This document shows positions 1 through 6,767 of a stretch of 20,403 bases of DNA, piece by piece. Within the stretch, counting starts at the first letter, position 1. Each line of letters starts with the position of its first letter. A program made the translations under genes and the position numbers. Where the stretch lies: IMG/VR virus record IMGVR_UViG_3300032323_000193, positions 1-20,403 of that record; one strand, written 5' to 3'. Source of the DNA: a virus. Under the pieces are notes generated by a model that saw only the letters and a list, made by a program, of their open reading frames with translations, had not been told where the DNA came from and ran no database searches.

Positions 1-10
1 ATAAGAGAGT

Positions 11-451
11 ATGTTAAACTTCAACGCGCCATTGCACATTCAGAGAGAGAGGCTAATGACTTGCAAAAAATGTAAGTTCTACCAACCTACATTCGGCACA
101 TGCGGCACACCTTTAATCGGTGGAACCGTCATGCCAGAAGAAAACGAGGTCACTTACTACAAAGAAAAGATAAAGCTGTGCGGTTGCTTCATGGATGTAA
201 AGACAAAGTTCCGTTTCAGTTCATGCCCGGCTCATAAATGGTTTGCCATTGACATGAAGCCCGAGGAAATAGCAGCACTGGATGAATTTATTAAACGAGT
301 AAGCAAGGCCAATAAGATAGAGCAGGACGATTTACAGATGCTGTACTATTGGTTCAGCAAGATAACAAAGAAAAATGAAAAGCCTAGCGGGTGCGCATCG
401 TGCATACGTGATTTAATTAAAGAATTTAGAAGGCAATTAGGAAAAGTATAA
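11..451 (+). CDS. Cysteine-rich putative metal-binding phage protein
   Basis: A 146-residue product of unknown function. The N-terminal half carries Cys18, Cys21, Cys31, Cys57, Cys59, Cys72 and His75, spaced as in zinc-ribbon-like proteins (a CKKC knuckle, then a CGC, then CPAHKW). A second CASC pair sits near the C-terminus (Cys128, Cys131) ahead of a basic tail. Metal binding is inferred from this spacing alone. I recall similar small cysteine-rich proteins next to packaging and structural genes in Bacteroidetes phages. An in-frame TAA at 2-4 bounds the frame upstream. An alternative start at Met16 (56-58) is preceded by a purine-rich GAGAGAGG and would put the first CxxC right at the N-terminus, so the true start could be either. 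The gene reads in the same direction as everything downstream and ends 17 bases before the next start. Confidence 0.75.
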   Translation: MLNFNAPLHIQRERLMTCKKCKFYQPTFGTCGTPLIGGTVMPEENEVTYYKEKIKLCGCFMDVKTKFRFSSCPAHKWFAIDMKPEEIAALDEFIKRVSKANKIEQDDLQMLYYWFSKITKKNEKPSGCASCIRDLIKEFRRQLGKV

Positions 452-467
452 CTAAACAAATAATAAC

Positions 468-608
468 ATGCCATTACCAACACCAACATCAGACGAATCA
501 AAGAGCGCATTTATCGCACGCTGCATGAGTGATGCAAAAGTGCAAGGTGAGTTTCCCGATTCACAGCAGCGCATAGCCGTGTGCATTGCGCAGTATGAAC
601 AGAAATAA
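468..608 (+). CDS. Small phage protein with SKxxFIxRCM...EFPDxxQRxAVC motif
   Basis: A 46-residue product too short for ordinary gene callers. It starts MPLPTP and contains KSAFIARCMSDAK followed by EFPDSQQRIAVCIAQYEQ. From memory, this motif pattern recurs in many phage structural or packaging proteins, often as a short terminal segment and sometimes free-standing. Two conserved cysteines (Cys19, Cys39) flank the motif. No enzymatic role can be assigned. It lies between the cysteine-rich protein and the DUF5681-like protein, with an A-rich leader (AAACAAATAATAAC) typical of Bacteroidetes start regions. The reverse-strand frame covering this region is low in recognisable structure and overlaps both small genes, so it is a shadow. 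Confidence comes from the recognisable motif and the clean start and stop. Confidence 0.75.
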   Translation: MPLPTPTSDESKSAFIARCMSDAKVQGEFPDSQQRIAVCIAQYEQK

Positions 609-632
609 TTGTAACTAACAATTCTAAACAAT

Positions 633-902
633 ATGCCATTTGAAAAAGGAATATCCGGTAACCCTAATGGTAGGCCACAAGGAGCGTTAAGTGAAAAGAC
701 GAAGATGTGGAATGAATTAGGCGAATGGTTCACCCAGCAGGGTGCAGCCAAGTGCATGCGCATCATGAATGATATGGAGGATGAGGAATACATCAAACAT
801 TACACTGCGCTACTCGAATACTTCAAACCAAAACAAGCCCGCATAACGCATAGCGGCGATGAAAAGGCACCGGTGATTATTCAGGTGCACTCAGACTTGT
901 AA
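633..902 (+). CDS. DUF5681-type / small terminase-like protein
   Basis: An 89-residue protein beginning MPFEKGISGNPNGRPQGAL. The GNPNGRPxGA signature near the N-terminus is the hallmark of DUF5681 and of many Bacteroidetes phage small terminase or DNA-packaging proteins. The middle is helical (WNELGEWF, EEYIKHYTALLEYFKPKQ). The end, KAPVIIQVHSDL, resembles the short C-terminal strand of such proteins. A role in DNA recognition during packaging is plausible, but it is inferred from the family because no large terminase gene is present in the window to confirm the pairing. The position, just before the tail chaperone rather than beside a large terminase, is unusual. The start has an A-rich leader and no Shine-Dalgarno sequence. 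Confidence 0.7.
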   Translation: MPFEKGISGNPNGRPQGALSEKTKMWNELGEWFTQQGAAKCMRIMNDMEDEEYIKHYTALLEYFKPKQARITHSGDEKAPVIIQVHSDL

Positions 903-936
903 CAAAAAGGAATCAAAAACTACAATACAACGGAGC

Positions 937-1536
937 ATGAAACTTAAGTTAAACATAGCAGCCAACGCCAAAGGGGTAACACTCGGCAAGTACATCGACT
1001 ATCAGAATGCAGTCGATAAGGTTGAGCAGGTGCGCATTATCACAGGCAAGAACAACGAGAGCATTCGCCTGCTGCAATCAACTGTCATTGATGAAATCAT
1101 CATGCGCTTTGAAGCTGCAATTAAGTTAGGCAGCAGCGACTTTGAACGCAAGGTGCGCGTAGGTGCAATTGAGTTAGGGTTTATACCTAACCTTAACGAG
1201 CTTACGTTCGGTGAATACATCGACCTTGATACGCAATGCGGCAACATCTACAAAGACGGTGTGATAAACGGCGAAGCAGCGCACAAGATGATGTGCATAC
1301 TATACCGCCCTGTGAAGGCTAAGTTTGGCAAATACTACGATATTGAAGATTACAACCCTAACGCCAAACGTAAGTATGAGAGCGAAGTATTGCAGCTAAC
1401 ACTTGACCATGTACTGAATGTGCTGCTTTTTTTTTCGAGTTTAGAAATAGAACTATACAACAGTTCCCTAGAATATTTGGCCAAGGAGATAACGGAGATA
1501 GTGAAGGAGATGCAGGAACAACCCCAGACGGCTTAG
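937..1536 (+). CDS. Tail assembly chaperone, zero-frame (short) product
   Basis: A 199-residue protein with a recognisable Bacteroidetes-phage pattern: LGKYIDY near residue 17, LGFIPNLNELTFGEYIDLDT near 80-100, and ILYRPVKAKFGKYYDI near 120-135, then a hydrophobic helix (VLNVLLFFSSLEIELYN) and a charged tail. I interpret it as a tail assembly chaperone, the functional equivalent of lambda gpG, which binds the tape measure before tail tube polymerisation. Support comes from its place at the head of the tail block and from the out-of-frame extension that follows. The codons for LFF at residues 164-166 form a nine-T tract that makes a perfect -1 slippery heptamer. The -1 frame is then open to 1700. 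The zero frame past the tract still looks coding, so both short and long products are expected. Confidence 0.75.
   Translation: MKLKLNIAANAKGVTLGKYIDYQNAVDKVEQVRIITGKNNESIRLLQSTVIDEIIMRFEAAIKLGSSDFERKVRVGAIELGFIPNLNELTFGEYIDLDTQCGNIYKDGVINGEAAHKMMCILYRPVKAKFGKYYDIEDYNPNAKRKYESEVLQLTLDHVLNVLLFFSSLEIELYNSSLEYLAKEITEIVKEMQEQPQTA
1427..1435 (+). other. T9 slippery site for -1 frameshift
   Basis: Nine consecutive T bases. In the chaperone frame the codons are CTT TTT TTT TCG, so positions 1428-1434 form T_TTT_TTT, a fully re-pairable -1 heptamer. The -1 frame has its last upstream stop (TGA) at 1404-1406 and stays open to the TAA at 1698-1700, so the tract lies inside the open overlap. A weak hairpin (GAACT 1450-1454, AGTTC 1462-1466, seven-base loop) begins about 15 bases downstream, farther than usual for a stimulator. 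Transcriptional slippage or a homopolymer sequencing error are alternatives. Confidence 0.6.
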
Positions 1537-1700
1537 CCGTGTACGGATGGTTTCACATCATTGAATCACTAGCCGAACGTGATATAACAAAGTTTGATGC
1601 AGTCACGGAAAGAGGGGTATATGAAGTGTTCACACACTTGACATACTTAGCAGACTACGTGTACGTGCAAAAAGTAGAAATGAGAAAACGCAATAGATAA
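1434..1700 (+). CDS. Tail assembly chaperone -1 frame extension (GT-like C-terminal part)
   Basis: This is the -1 frame read on from the T9 tract. It adds 88 residues to the first 166 of the chaperone, for a 254-residue fusion. The part after about 1530 (GLAVYGWFHIIESLAERD, then ITKFDAVTERGVYEVFTHLT, then YLADYVYVQKVEMRKRNR) has the composition and pattern of the downstream half of phage tail chaperone pairs (GWxxxIxxLAxxDxxKxD...LTYxxD). Its TAA at 1698-1700 shares one base with the ATG of the next gene, exactly as at other junctions in this operon, which argues strongly that the frame is translated. No ATG exists in the overlap. The only alternative is a separate gene from GTG at 1539, two bases after the zero-frame stop, giving a product of about 53 residues. 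The stretch from the tract to about 1515 is less protein-like, so the exact shift point is uncertain. Confidence 0.7.
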   Translation, partial: FEFRNRTIQQFPRIFGQGDNGDSEGDAGTTPDGLAVYGWFHIIESLAERDITKFDAVTERGVYEVFTHLTYLADYVYVQKVEMRKRNR

Positions 1701-4700
1701 TGAGTAGCAGTTACAATTATAGTTACAACGTGTTAATCAATAGGCTCGAGGCATTTGCCGCAGGTCACTTCTTGATTAAACGATTTACTCACGGGCAAAT
1801 TGATATGAGTGATCAGTTAAATGATGACCAATATCCATTCATGCACGTAACGCCTGATACGATTGAACCTGTGAAGGGTGCAATGCAGTTTGGTTTCCAT
1901 ATCATGTTTGCCGATATACCGCGTGACAAAGAAACAAAGGCGGAATATCAGCGTGAAGTCATCAGCGATTGCATCAGATTGGGGCAAGACCTTGTAGCTG
2001 AAATACAAAACGGCCTTGAACTATTTGGCTTCAACGTGCAACTCGTTAACAACGTGGTGTTCGAGCCATTCATGGAGGAACAAAAGAACACGGTTACGGG
2101 TGTTGCGTTTACTATCAAGCTTGAAGTTCCATGGGACTGGAGTGCATGTGACATCCCGGCTATATGGTCCGTTGGTGGAGCAGGTGGCAGCGGTGGTCAA
2201 GGAACGGGCTATGGCATAACGCTTCAAACGAATGGCGTTGACAACGTAGTGCAAACACTTTTGAACTTAGTCGAAGGCACTAACATAACCATCACGGATA
2301 ACGGCAATGGATCTGTAACAATTGATTCAGCAGGTGGCGGGGTAACGGATTATGTGAGTACTGAGTTCAATGTTAATCACACCACAGCAACGGGCAACCC
2401 TTATGTGATTGGTGATCGCGTATGGTATAACGGCAACGTGTATCAATGCATAGCAAACAATGACGCGCTGCTGCCAACTAACACAACTTATTGGACACTT
2501 GTAAGCGCTGGTTTTAGGTTGCGCCAAAGTCCTGTAGATTGGAATGCAAGCACGGGTGATTTCCAAATACTAAACAAGCCAACGATACCAGCGGCACAGG
2601 TCAACTCGGATTGGAATGCTGTGAGTGGTGTTGCTGAAATTTTAAACAAACCCACTATACCCGCAGCGCAAGTAAATAGTGATTGGAACGCGGTTAGTGG
2701 TGTGGCGGAAATCTTAAACAAGCCTACTATACCATCGCCGCAGGGTTTGCAAGATGTAATTATTCAAGATGCTGTATTAACTCAAAACAATACTATTAAC
2801 GCCAATAACACGTTTTTAGTACTAAACAATCTCACTTCGCATTTTATAAATTTAAATGGCAAGTATGCTGTAACGGCAGAAGAAACAGACGATAAGACCG
2901 AAATAACTGCAGATTCAACTAATATAGAATTACGCTATGAGGATAAATTAAATGCACACCAAGCTATCATAAGCGTGAGCGGAGATAGTAGCGTAGAAAA
3001 CAGCGTAGCGGGTTTATATGCAATTAATCAATTCGGTTCGGTAGGCATTTCCGTTGGTGTCGATTCATCAGTTTTTCCTGCGATAGAAAATGAAGTCATT
3101 ATAAAAACACCCGCCGTAGATGCAGGCACCGCAACAAGTGGGCAAGTATTAACGCTAACAGATGCGGCAACAGGTCAAGTAGAATACACAACGGTTAGCG
3201 GCGGCGGCAGTGGCACGGTCACATCGGTTGCCACAGCAGGTTTGATTAGTGGTGGGCCAATCACAACGAGTGGCACAATTACAACAGCCATGAGTACGGG
3301 CAAACTTGTTGGACGTTATACTGCAGGTAGTGGCATCATGGAAGAAATCACTGTAGGAAGTGGTTTGACTTTGACAGGTGCAGGCGTGTTGAACAACACA
3401 GCCACACCAACGCCAACAGGTTACTATGGTGCATTTCAAGACGACACGACACAAACAGCGGTTAGTGCAAATACTGCCTATCCAGTAAAATTCAATACTA
3501 CTGATTTATCCAATGGTGTAACCGTTGTAAATGATGGGAGTGGAAATCCGACAAGAGTAACTTTAGCAAATACGGGAATCTATAACTTCCAATTCTCTTT
3601 GCAACTTGAAAAAACTGGGGGTGGTGGGAACTTTATAGTTGACATATGGTTGCGAAAAAATGGTGTTGACATACCAGACACAGCAGGAAAGGTAGTGCTT
3701 ACAGGCAGCGCAAATGCTTCACCTATAGTTGCGGCATGGAACTATTTGCTTGACTTAGCTGGAGGGGATTATGTGGAATTGATGTGGTCAACAACCAACA
3801 ACAATGCAATCATATTCGCCCAAGGACCAGTAGCTCCACATCCGGGTGTTCCATCATCCATATTGACCGTAACACAGCAGGCGGGTATCTTAGCAGGTAC
3901 AGGCATCACAGCCATCAATTCACTTACAGGTGCTGTTCAAACATTAACTACAGGCACAGCAGGAACTGACTTTGCAATAAGTAGCGCAGGCAGCACACAC
4001 ACGTTCAACTTGCCTACTGCCAGTGCTGCAAATCGTGGTGCATTGAGTAGCGCGGATTGGTCTACATTCAATGGCAAGCAGAATAGCATAGGACTTACAA
4101 CGGTGGGTAACAACCTTGCCACGCTAACGAATCCAAATGCACTTACGTATTTGCGCGTTAATGCGGATAACACAGTTACAGCTCGCACGCCCGCACAGGT
4201 GCTTACAGATTTAGGTGTAGCGTCATCAATAATTTTAGGCCGCGATTTTGGAATTTATTCGTTAACGGGAACCACTACCAATACAATAGTATGGAGCCAA
4301 GCAATAACCGCTAACACTTTACAAGCAAATGATTTCATTGAATGGTTCGCCCACTTTAATACAAATATCCCTAACACGATAGGCGTTGGTTATCGACTTT
4401 ACATTAATACGTCTGCATCCTTAACAGGTGCTACAATACTAGCTACGTTTACAAACACTTCGGGAACGGGTAACACGGGCATGGGGCGTAACATTTTCGT
4501 TACGGCTTCGGGCGTAAGTGGAAATTTGCGCGTAGCACCAGCAACCGTTTCAGCTACTATATCTTATGGCGGTTTTGCTACACCCGCCACAAATGCGCCT
4601 ATTGATACTACTGTGACACAGTATTTCATAATAGCAATTACAAACGGAAATACAACTTCAACGTCTAGTCTACAATCAACTTTAATCCGATTAACTCGAT

Positions 4701-4702
4701 GA
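1700..4702 (+). CDS. Tail-terminator-like N-terminus fused to a multidomain phage fibre
   Basis: A 1000-residue mosaic protein. Residues 1-155 form an alpha/beta domain (YPFMHVTPDTIEPVKG, FHIMFADIPRDKETKAEYQR, VTGVAFTIKLEVPWDWSACD) recognisable in Bacteroidetes phages. Its strand and helix order suggests a tail-terminator or neck-completion protein. A Gly-rich hinge (about 158-170) follows. Next come a CBM5/12-like module at about 215-272 (GDRVWYNGNVYQCIANN), three 24-residue DWNAxSG...ILNKPTIP repeats at 280-351, fibre segments such as GTVTSVATAGLISGG (about 505), a C1q/TNF-like jelly-roll candidate at about 574-727, a RGALSSADWSTFNGKQ collar motif at about 780, and a beta-rich end (845-1000). 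The likely role is host recognition. The 4-base ATGA overlap with the next gene and the TAATG start suggest coupled translation. Domain names are my pattern reading, not searches. Confidence 0.75.
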   Translation: MSSSYNYSYNVLINRLEAFAAGHFLIKRFTHGQIDMSDQLNDDQYPFMHVTPDTIEPVKGAMQFGFHIMFADIPRDKETKAEYQREVISDCIRLGQDLVAEIQNGLELFGFNVQLVNNVVFEPFMEEQKNTVTGVAFTIKLEVPWDWSACDIPAIWSVGGAGGSGGQGTGYGITLQTNGVDNVVQTLLNLVEGTNITITDNGNGSVTIDSAGGGVTDYVSTEFNVNHTTATGNPYVIGDRVWYNGNVYQCIANNDALLPTNTTYWTLVSAGFRLRQSPVDWNASTGDFQILNKPTIPAAQVNSDWNAVSGVAEILNKPTIPAAQVNSDWNAVSGVAEILNKPTIPSPQGLQDVIIQDAVLTQNNTINANNTFLVLNNLTSHFINLNGKYAVTAEETDDKTEITADSTNIELRYEDKLNAHQAIISVSGDSSVENSVAGLYAINQFGSVGISVGVDSSVFPAIENEVIIKTPAVDAGTATSGQVLTLTDAATGQVEYTTVSGGGSGTVTSVATAGLISGGPITTSGTITTAMSTGKLVGRYTAGSGIMEEITVGSGLTLTGAGVLNNTATPTPTGYYGAFQDDTTQTAVSANTAYPVKFNTTDLSNGVTVVNDGSGNPTRVTLANTGIYNFQFSLQLEKTGGGGNFIVDIWLRKNGVDIPDTAGKVVLTGSANASPIVAAWNYLLDLAGGDYVELMWSTTNNNAIIFAQGPVAPHPGVPSSILTVTQQAGILAGTGITAINSLTGAVQTLTTGTAGTDFAISSAGSTHTFNLPTASAANRGALSSADWSTFNGKQNSIGLTTVGNNLATLTNPNALTYLRVNADNTVTARTPAQVLTDLGVASSIILGRDFGIYSLTGTTTNTIVWSQAITANTLQANDFIEWFAHFNTNIPNTIGVGYRLYINTSASLTGATILATFTNTSGTGNTGMGRNIFVTASGVSGNLRVAPATVSATISYGGFATPATNAPIDTTVTQYFIIAITNGNTTSTSSLQSTLIRLTR
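2537..2752 (+). repeat. Three tandem 72-bp coding repeats (DWN...NKPTIP)
   Basis: There are three in-frame units of 24 codons at 2537-2608, 2609-2680 and 2681-2752. Units 2 and 3 encode the same first 18 residues (DWNAVSGVAEILNKPTIP), yet 9 of the 54 bases differ, all of them synonymous. The AAQVNS linker is identical in units 1 and 2, yet all six codons differ. These repeats are typical shaft or linker elements of phage fibres. Confidence 0.9.
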
Positions 4703-4959
4703 GAAACATACAACCTCTTGACATTTGGAGCGATGGCGATACTAAAACAGCTACATCAATCCTACTTTACATTAGCTACGATGACCTTGCTACGCAAGCA
4801 GCATTGGTTTATAAGCTATTTGATGCCATAGGCAACATCATATACGAGGGTCAACTACTTTTTACAGGACAAGAGTATACTGATTGGGGCAATAGTGGAG
4901 ATTCTAATGCTGAAGCTTACACGCTTGCAGCGGCACACTTAAACATCACGCTTGCATAG
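4699..4959 (+). CDS. Small conserved phage protein downstream of the fibre
   Basis: An 86-residue acidic protein (starts MRNIQPLDIWSDGDTKTA; ends with YTLAAAHLNITLA). The alternation of short strands (SILLYISYDDL, ALVYKLFDAIG, IIYEGQLLFTG) suggests a small beta-rich domain. I recall similar small proteins following large fibre or terminator-like genes in Bacteroidetes phages, but no function is established that I can name. It overlaps the fibre gene by four bases (ATGA) and shares one base with the next gene (TAGTG), so it is probably translationally coupled on both sides and made with the tail block. It could be a fibre-associated chaperone or a minor tail component, but this is a guess from position. 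Confidence 0.75.
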   Translation: MRNIQPLDIWSDGDTKTATSILLYISYDDLATQAALVYKLFDAIGNIIYEGQLLFTGQEYTDWGNSGDSNAEAYTLAAAHLNITLA

Positions 4960-5477
4960 TGGCGGATGCGTTTGAGGACATATTAAACGAGTACGCAGTT
5001 GCTGTTATAGAGCGTGCGCAATCCAACCTGCGTATTAAACGTAGGGTGCGCGGCAAGACCGTTAACCGCGTTGCATCGGGCAGGTTGCTCAATTCATTAT
5101 ACTACAATCTCAAAATCCGTTATAATAAGCCTACGATTGACTTCACCGTGTCTAATAATGAGGCGGGAAAGTATGCGGACGTGATTGAATTTGGTAGAAC
5201 ACCCGGTGCGAAGATGCCACCTGTTAAACCTATTGAGGATTGGATACGAATTAAACGTCTGAAGCTACGCAACAGGCAGGGCGAGTTTATCAAATCAACA
5301 GAGAGCAATATCAAGAGTGCTGCATTTGCCATTGCAAAGAGCATAGGCAAGAATGGTATTGAAGGAATCAACTATTACAGCGAAGCAATAGACGATACAT
5401 GGGACGAGTACAAGGATAAGCTAATGGAGAGTTACATTAAGTCAGTTGAACAAAGATTACTACTAAATAAAAGATAA
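4959..5477 (+). CDS. HK97-gp10-like head-tail/tail completion protein
   Basis: A 172-residue protein starting at a GTG that shares its first base with the previous TAG. No ATG lies near enough to replace it. After an N-terminal helix (FEDILNEYAVAVIERAQSNL) it has the SGRLLNSL helix and then ADVIEFGRTPGAKMPPVKPI, followed by DWIRIKRLKLR. The combination of an early (S)G(R)LxxSL, a central YADVIEFGxxPG..MPPVxPI and a trailing tryptophan helix is characteristic of the HK97 gp10 / minor tail family, which acts at the head-tail joint or in tail completion. The C-terminal half is helical and basic (KSAAFAIAKSIG, DKLMESYIKSVEQR). Here the gene is separated from the connector and portal genes by 14 kb, whereas this family usually sits right after them. 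Confidence 0.75.
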   Translation: MADAFEDILNEYAVAVIERAQSNLRIKRRVRGKTVNRVASGRLLNSLYYNLKIRYNKPTIDFTVSNNEAGKYADVIEFGRTPGAKMPPVKPIEDWIRIKRLKLRNRQGEFIKSTESNIKSAAFAIAKSIGKNGIEGINYYSEAIDDTWDEYKDKLMESYIKSVEQRLLLNKR

Positions 5478-6766
5478 TGGCAATAACGATAAATGACCAG
5501 CCATATAATTGGGCGGTACGTGGGCAAAAGCTAATGATCATTGCGACAAGTACGGAAACAGCACAGACTGGATTCCGTTATGGTGTTGAGGTTGTAATCG
5601 ATGCAAAGACGTACAACTTTTATCTACCTGCTGCTATCGATGGTAATTTATACTTTGACCTGTCGCCATTGCTTGAGGATATGCGCAACTATGAACCGCT
5701 CAATTTTCACTTTAGCACAGATGACACGGTTGACGACTTAAGCAAAAAGACAATCGACTTTACGCTTACTGAATGGTGGTTGGTTAGCGGTATTCTTACA
5801 CTCAATGAAGGTAGTGAAATAGAGGGTGAGCAAATGATAGCTATCAATGGATGCTTTCAAGTAATAGACGGCTACAAGCCAAACGTAGAAACAGGCTCGC
5901 AAAAGGTTAAGTATTCACTTAGTTCAAACGTTTCCTATGCCATGACCGATAGAACAACGGACACACATGGTTGGTATCTTGCCTTGACGTGGGGCTTTCC
6001 TGCAACGCCAAGTAGCTTACACGTGTGGATACCAGTATGGGAAAGTGACTACGGCGTGTTATCCATTCCCGGCAATGATACTTATCTTTCAAACAACATC
6101 ATTGACAATTTTACTATTCAGATATATTCAAGCACAGGCACAGCTACAAGTCAAACCATTTCATTGAATGGCTACGATATTGAGGCCCTGCCCGTTTATC
6201 CTGCTAACCTTAACGACTGGACAGGCTTGACCGTGAAGCCTTCATCATTTCCTGATTGGCGGTTCTATCGTGTTCGTGTTTATAACAGCACATCACAGCG
6301 GTCTATTGTCTACAACTTTTACAACGCGGGTAAGTATGGGTTAACCGATTGCCACAATGACCGCATACGCCTCGGGTGGGTAAATAGTCGTGGCGGTTGG
6401 GATTACTTCAACTTCACAAAGCGTAGTGAAATCACCGACGAAATAGAACGCAAGAACTACCGCAAAGTGTTGTTCAATGGTACAACATCAGTATTTAGTG
6501 CAAATTATAGAGGGCTTGTTGAAAGGCGCAACATGGCACAGCAGGTGCTTACCGTCACAAGTGATTACATCAGTGAAGGTGAGTTTAAGTTCTTGCGATC
6601 ACTATTGGTGAGCAATCAAGTGACATGGCTAACAACGGATGCGGGCAAGGTAGTAGAAGTACCCGTGAAGCTTGATGACACTACGTATGTAGAAAAGAAA
6701 ACACGTGATGGCAAGTTGTACAACGTAACTTTGAAGGTAAGAATCGCAAACGAATACTGGACATAA
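5477..6766 (+). CDS. Tail structural protein, probable distal tail/baseplate component
   Basis: A 429-residue, beta-rich protein with no signal peptide or membrane segment. Recognisable conserved stretches lie in the C-terminal half: DRIRLGWVNSRGGWDYFNFT (about 295-315), the RKNYRKVLFN and YRGLVERRNM segments, YISEGEFKFLRSLLVSNQVT, and EKKTRDGKLYNVTLKVRIAN at the end. I recall this pattern from Bacteroidetes phage tail operons, where the gene stands beside the large tail-tip protein. Its location between the gp10-like gene and the 1045-residue protein suggests a Dit-like or hub role connecting tube to tip, which is inference. Translation starts at ATG 5477, overlapping the previous TAA by one base. 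The next gene begins one base after its TAA. Confidence 0.7.
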   Translation: MAITINDQPYNWAVRGQKLMIIATSTETAQTGFRYGVEVVIDAKTYNFYLPAAIDGNLYFDLSPLLEDMRNYEPLNFHFSTDDTVDDLSKKTIDFTLTEWWLVSGILTLNEGSEIEGEQMIAINGCFQVIDGYKPNVETGSQKVKYSLSSNVSYAMTDRTTDTHGWYLALTWGFPATPSSLHVWIPVWESDYGVLSIPGNDTYLSNNIIDNFTIQIYSSTGTATSQTISLNGYDIEALPVYPANLNDWTGLTVKPSSFPDWRFYRVRVYNSTSQRSIVYNFYNAGKYGLTDCHNDRIRLGWVNSRGGWDYFNFTKRSEITDEIERKNYRKVLFNGTTSVFSANYRGLVERRNMAQQVLTVTSDYISEGEFKFLRSLLVSNQVTWLTTDAGKVVEVPVKLDDTTYVEKKTRDGKLYNVTLKVRIANEYWT

Positions 6767-6767
6767 C

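Noticed and set aside
452-796. Reverse 114-residue frame over the two small left-end genes
   Set aside because: Its product is low in recognisable structure, while both forward small genes carry known phage motifs.
2537-2752. Repeats considered as a CRISPR array
   Set aside because: The units are contiguous, in frame, without unique spacers, and encode a typical fibre motif.
3155-3454. Reverse Cys/Thr-rich frames inside the fibre gene
   Set aside because: Their composition is that of the complement of a Gly/Thr/Ala-rich coding strand, with no domain pattern.
1700-4702. Diversity-generating retroelement target in the fibre gene
   Set aside because: No reverse transcriptase, template repeat or C-type lectin variable region was seen in the window.
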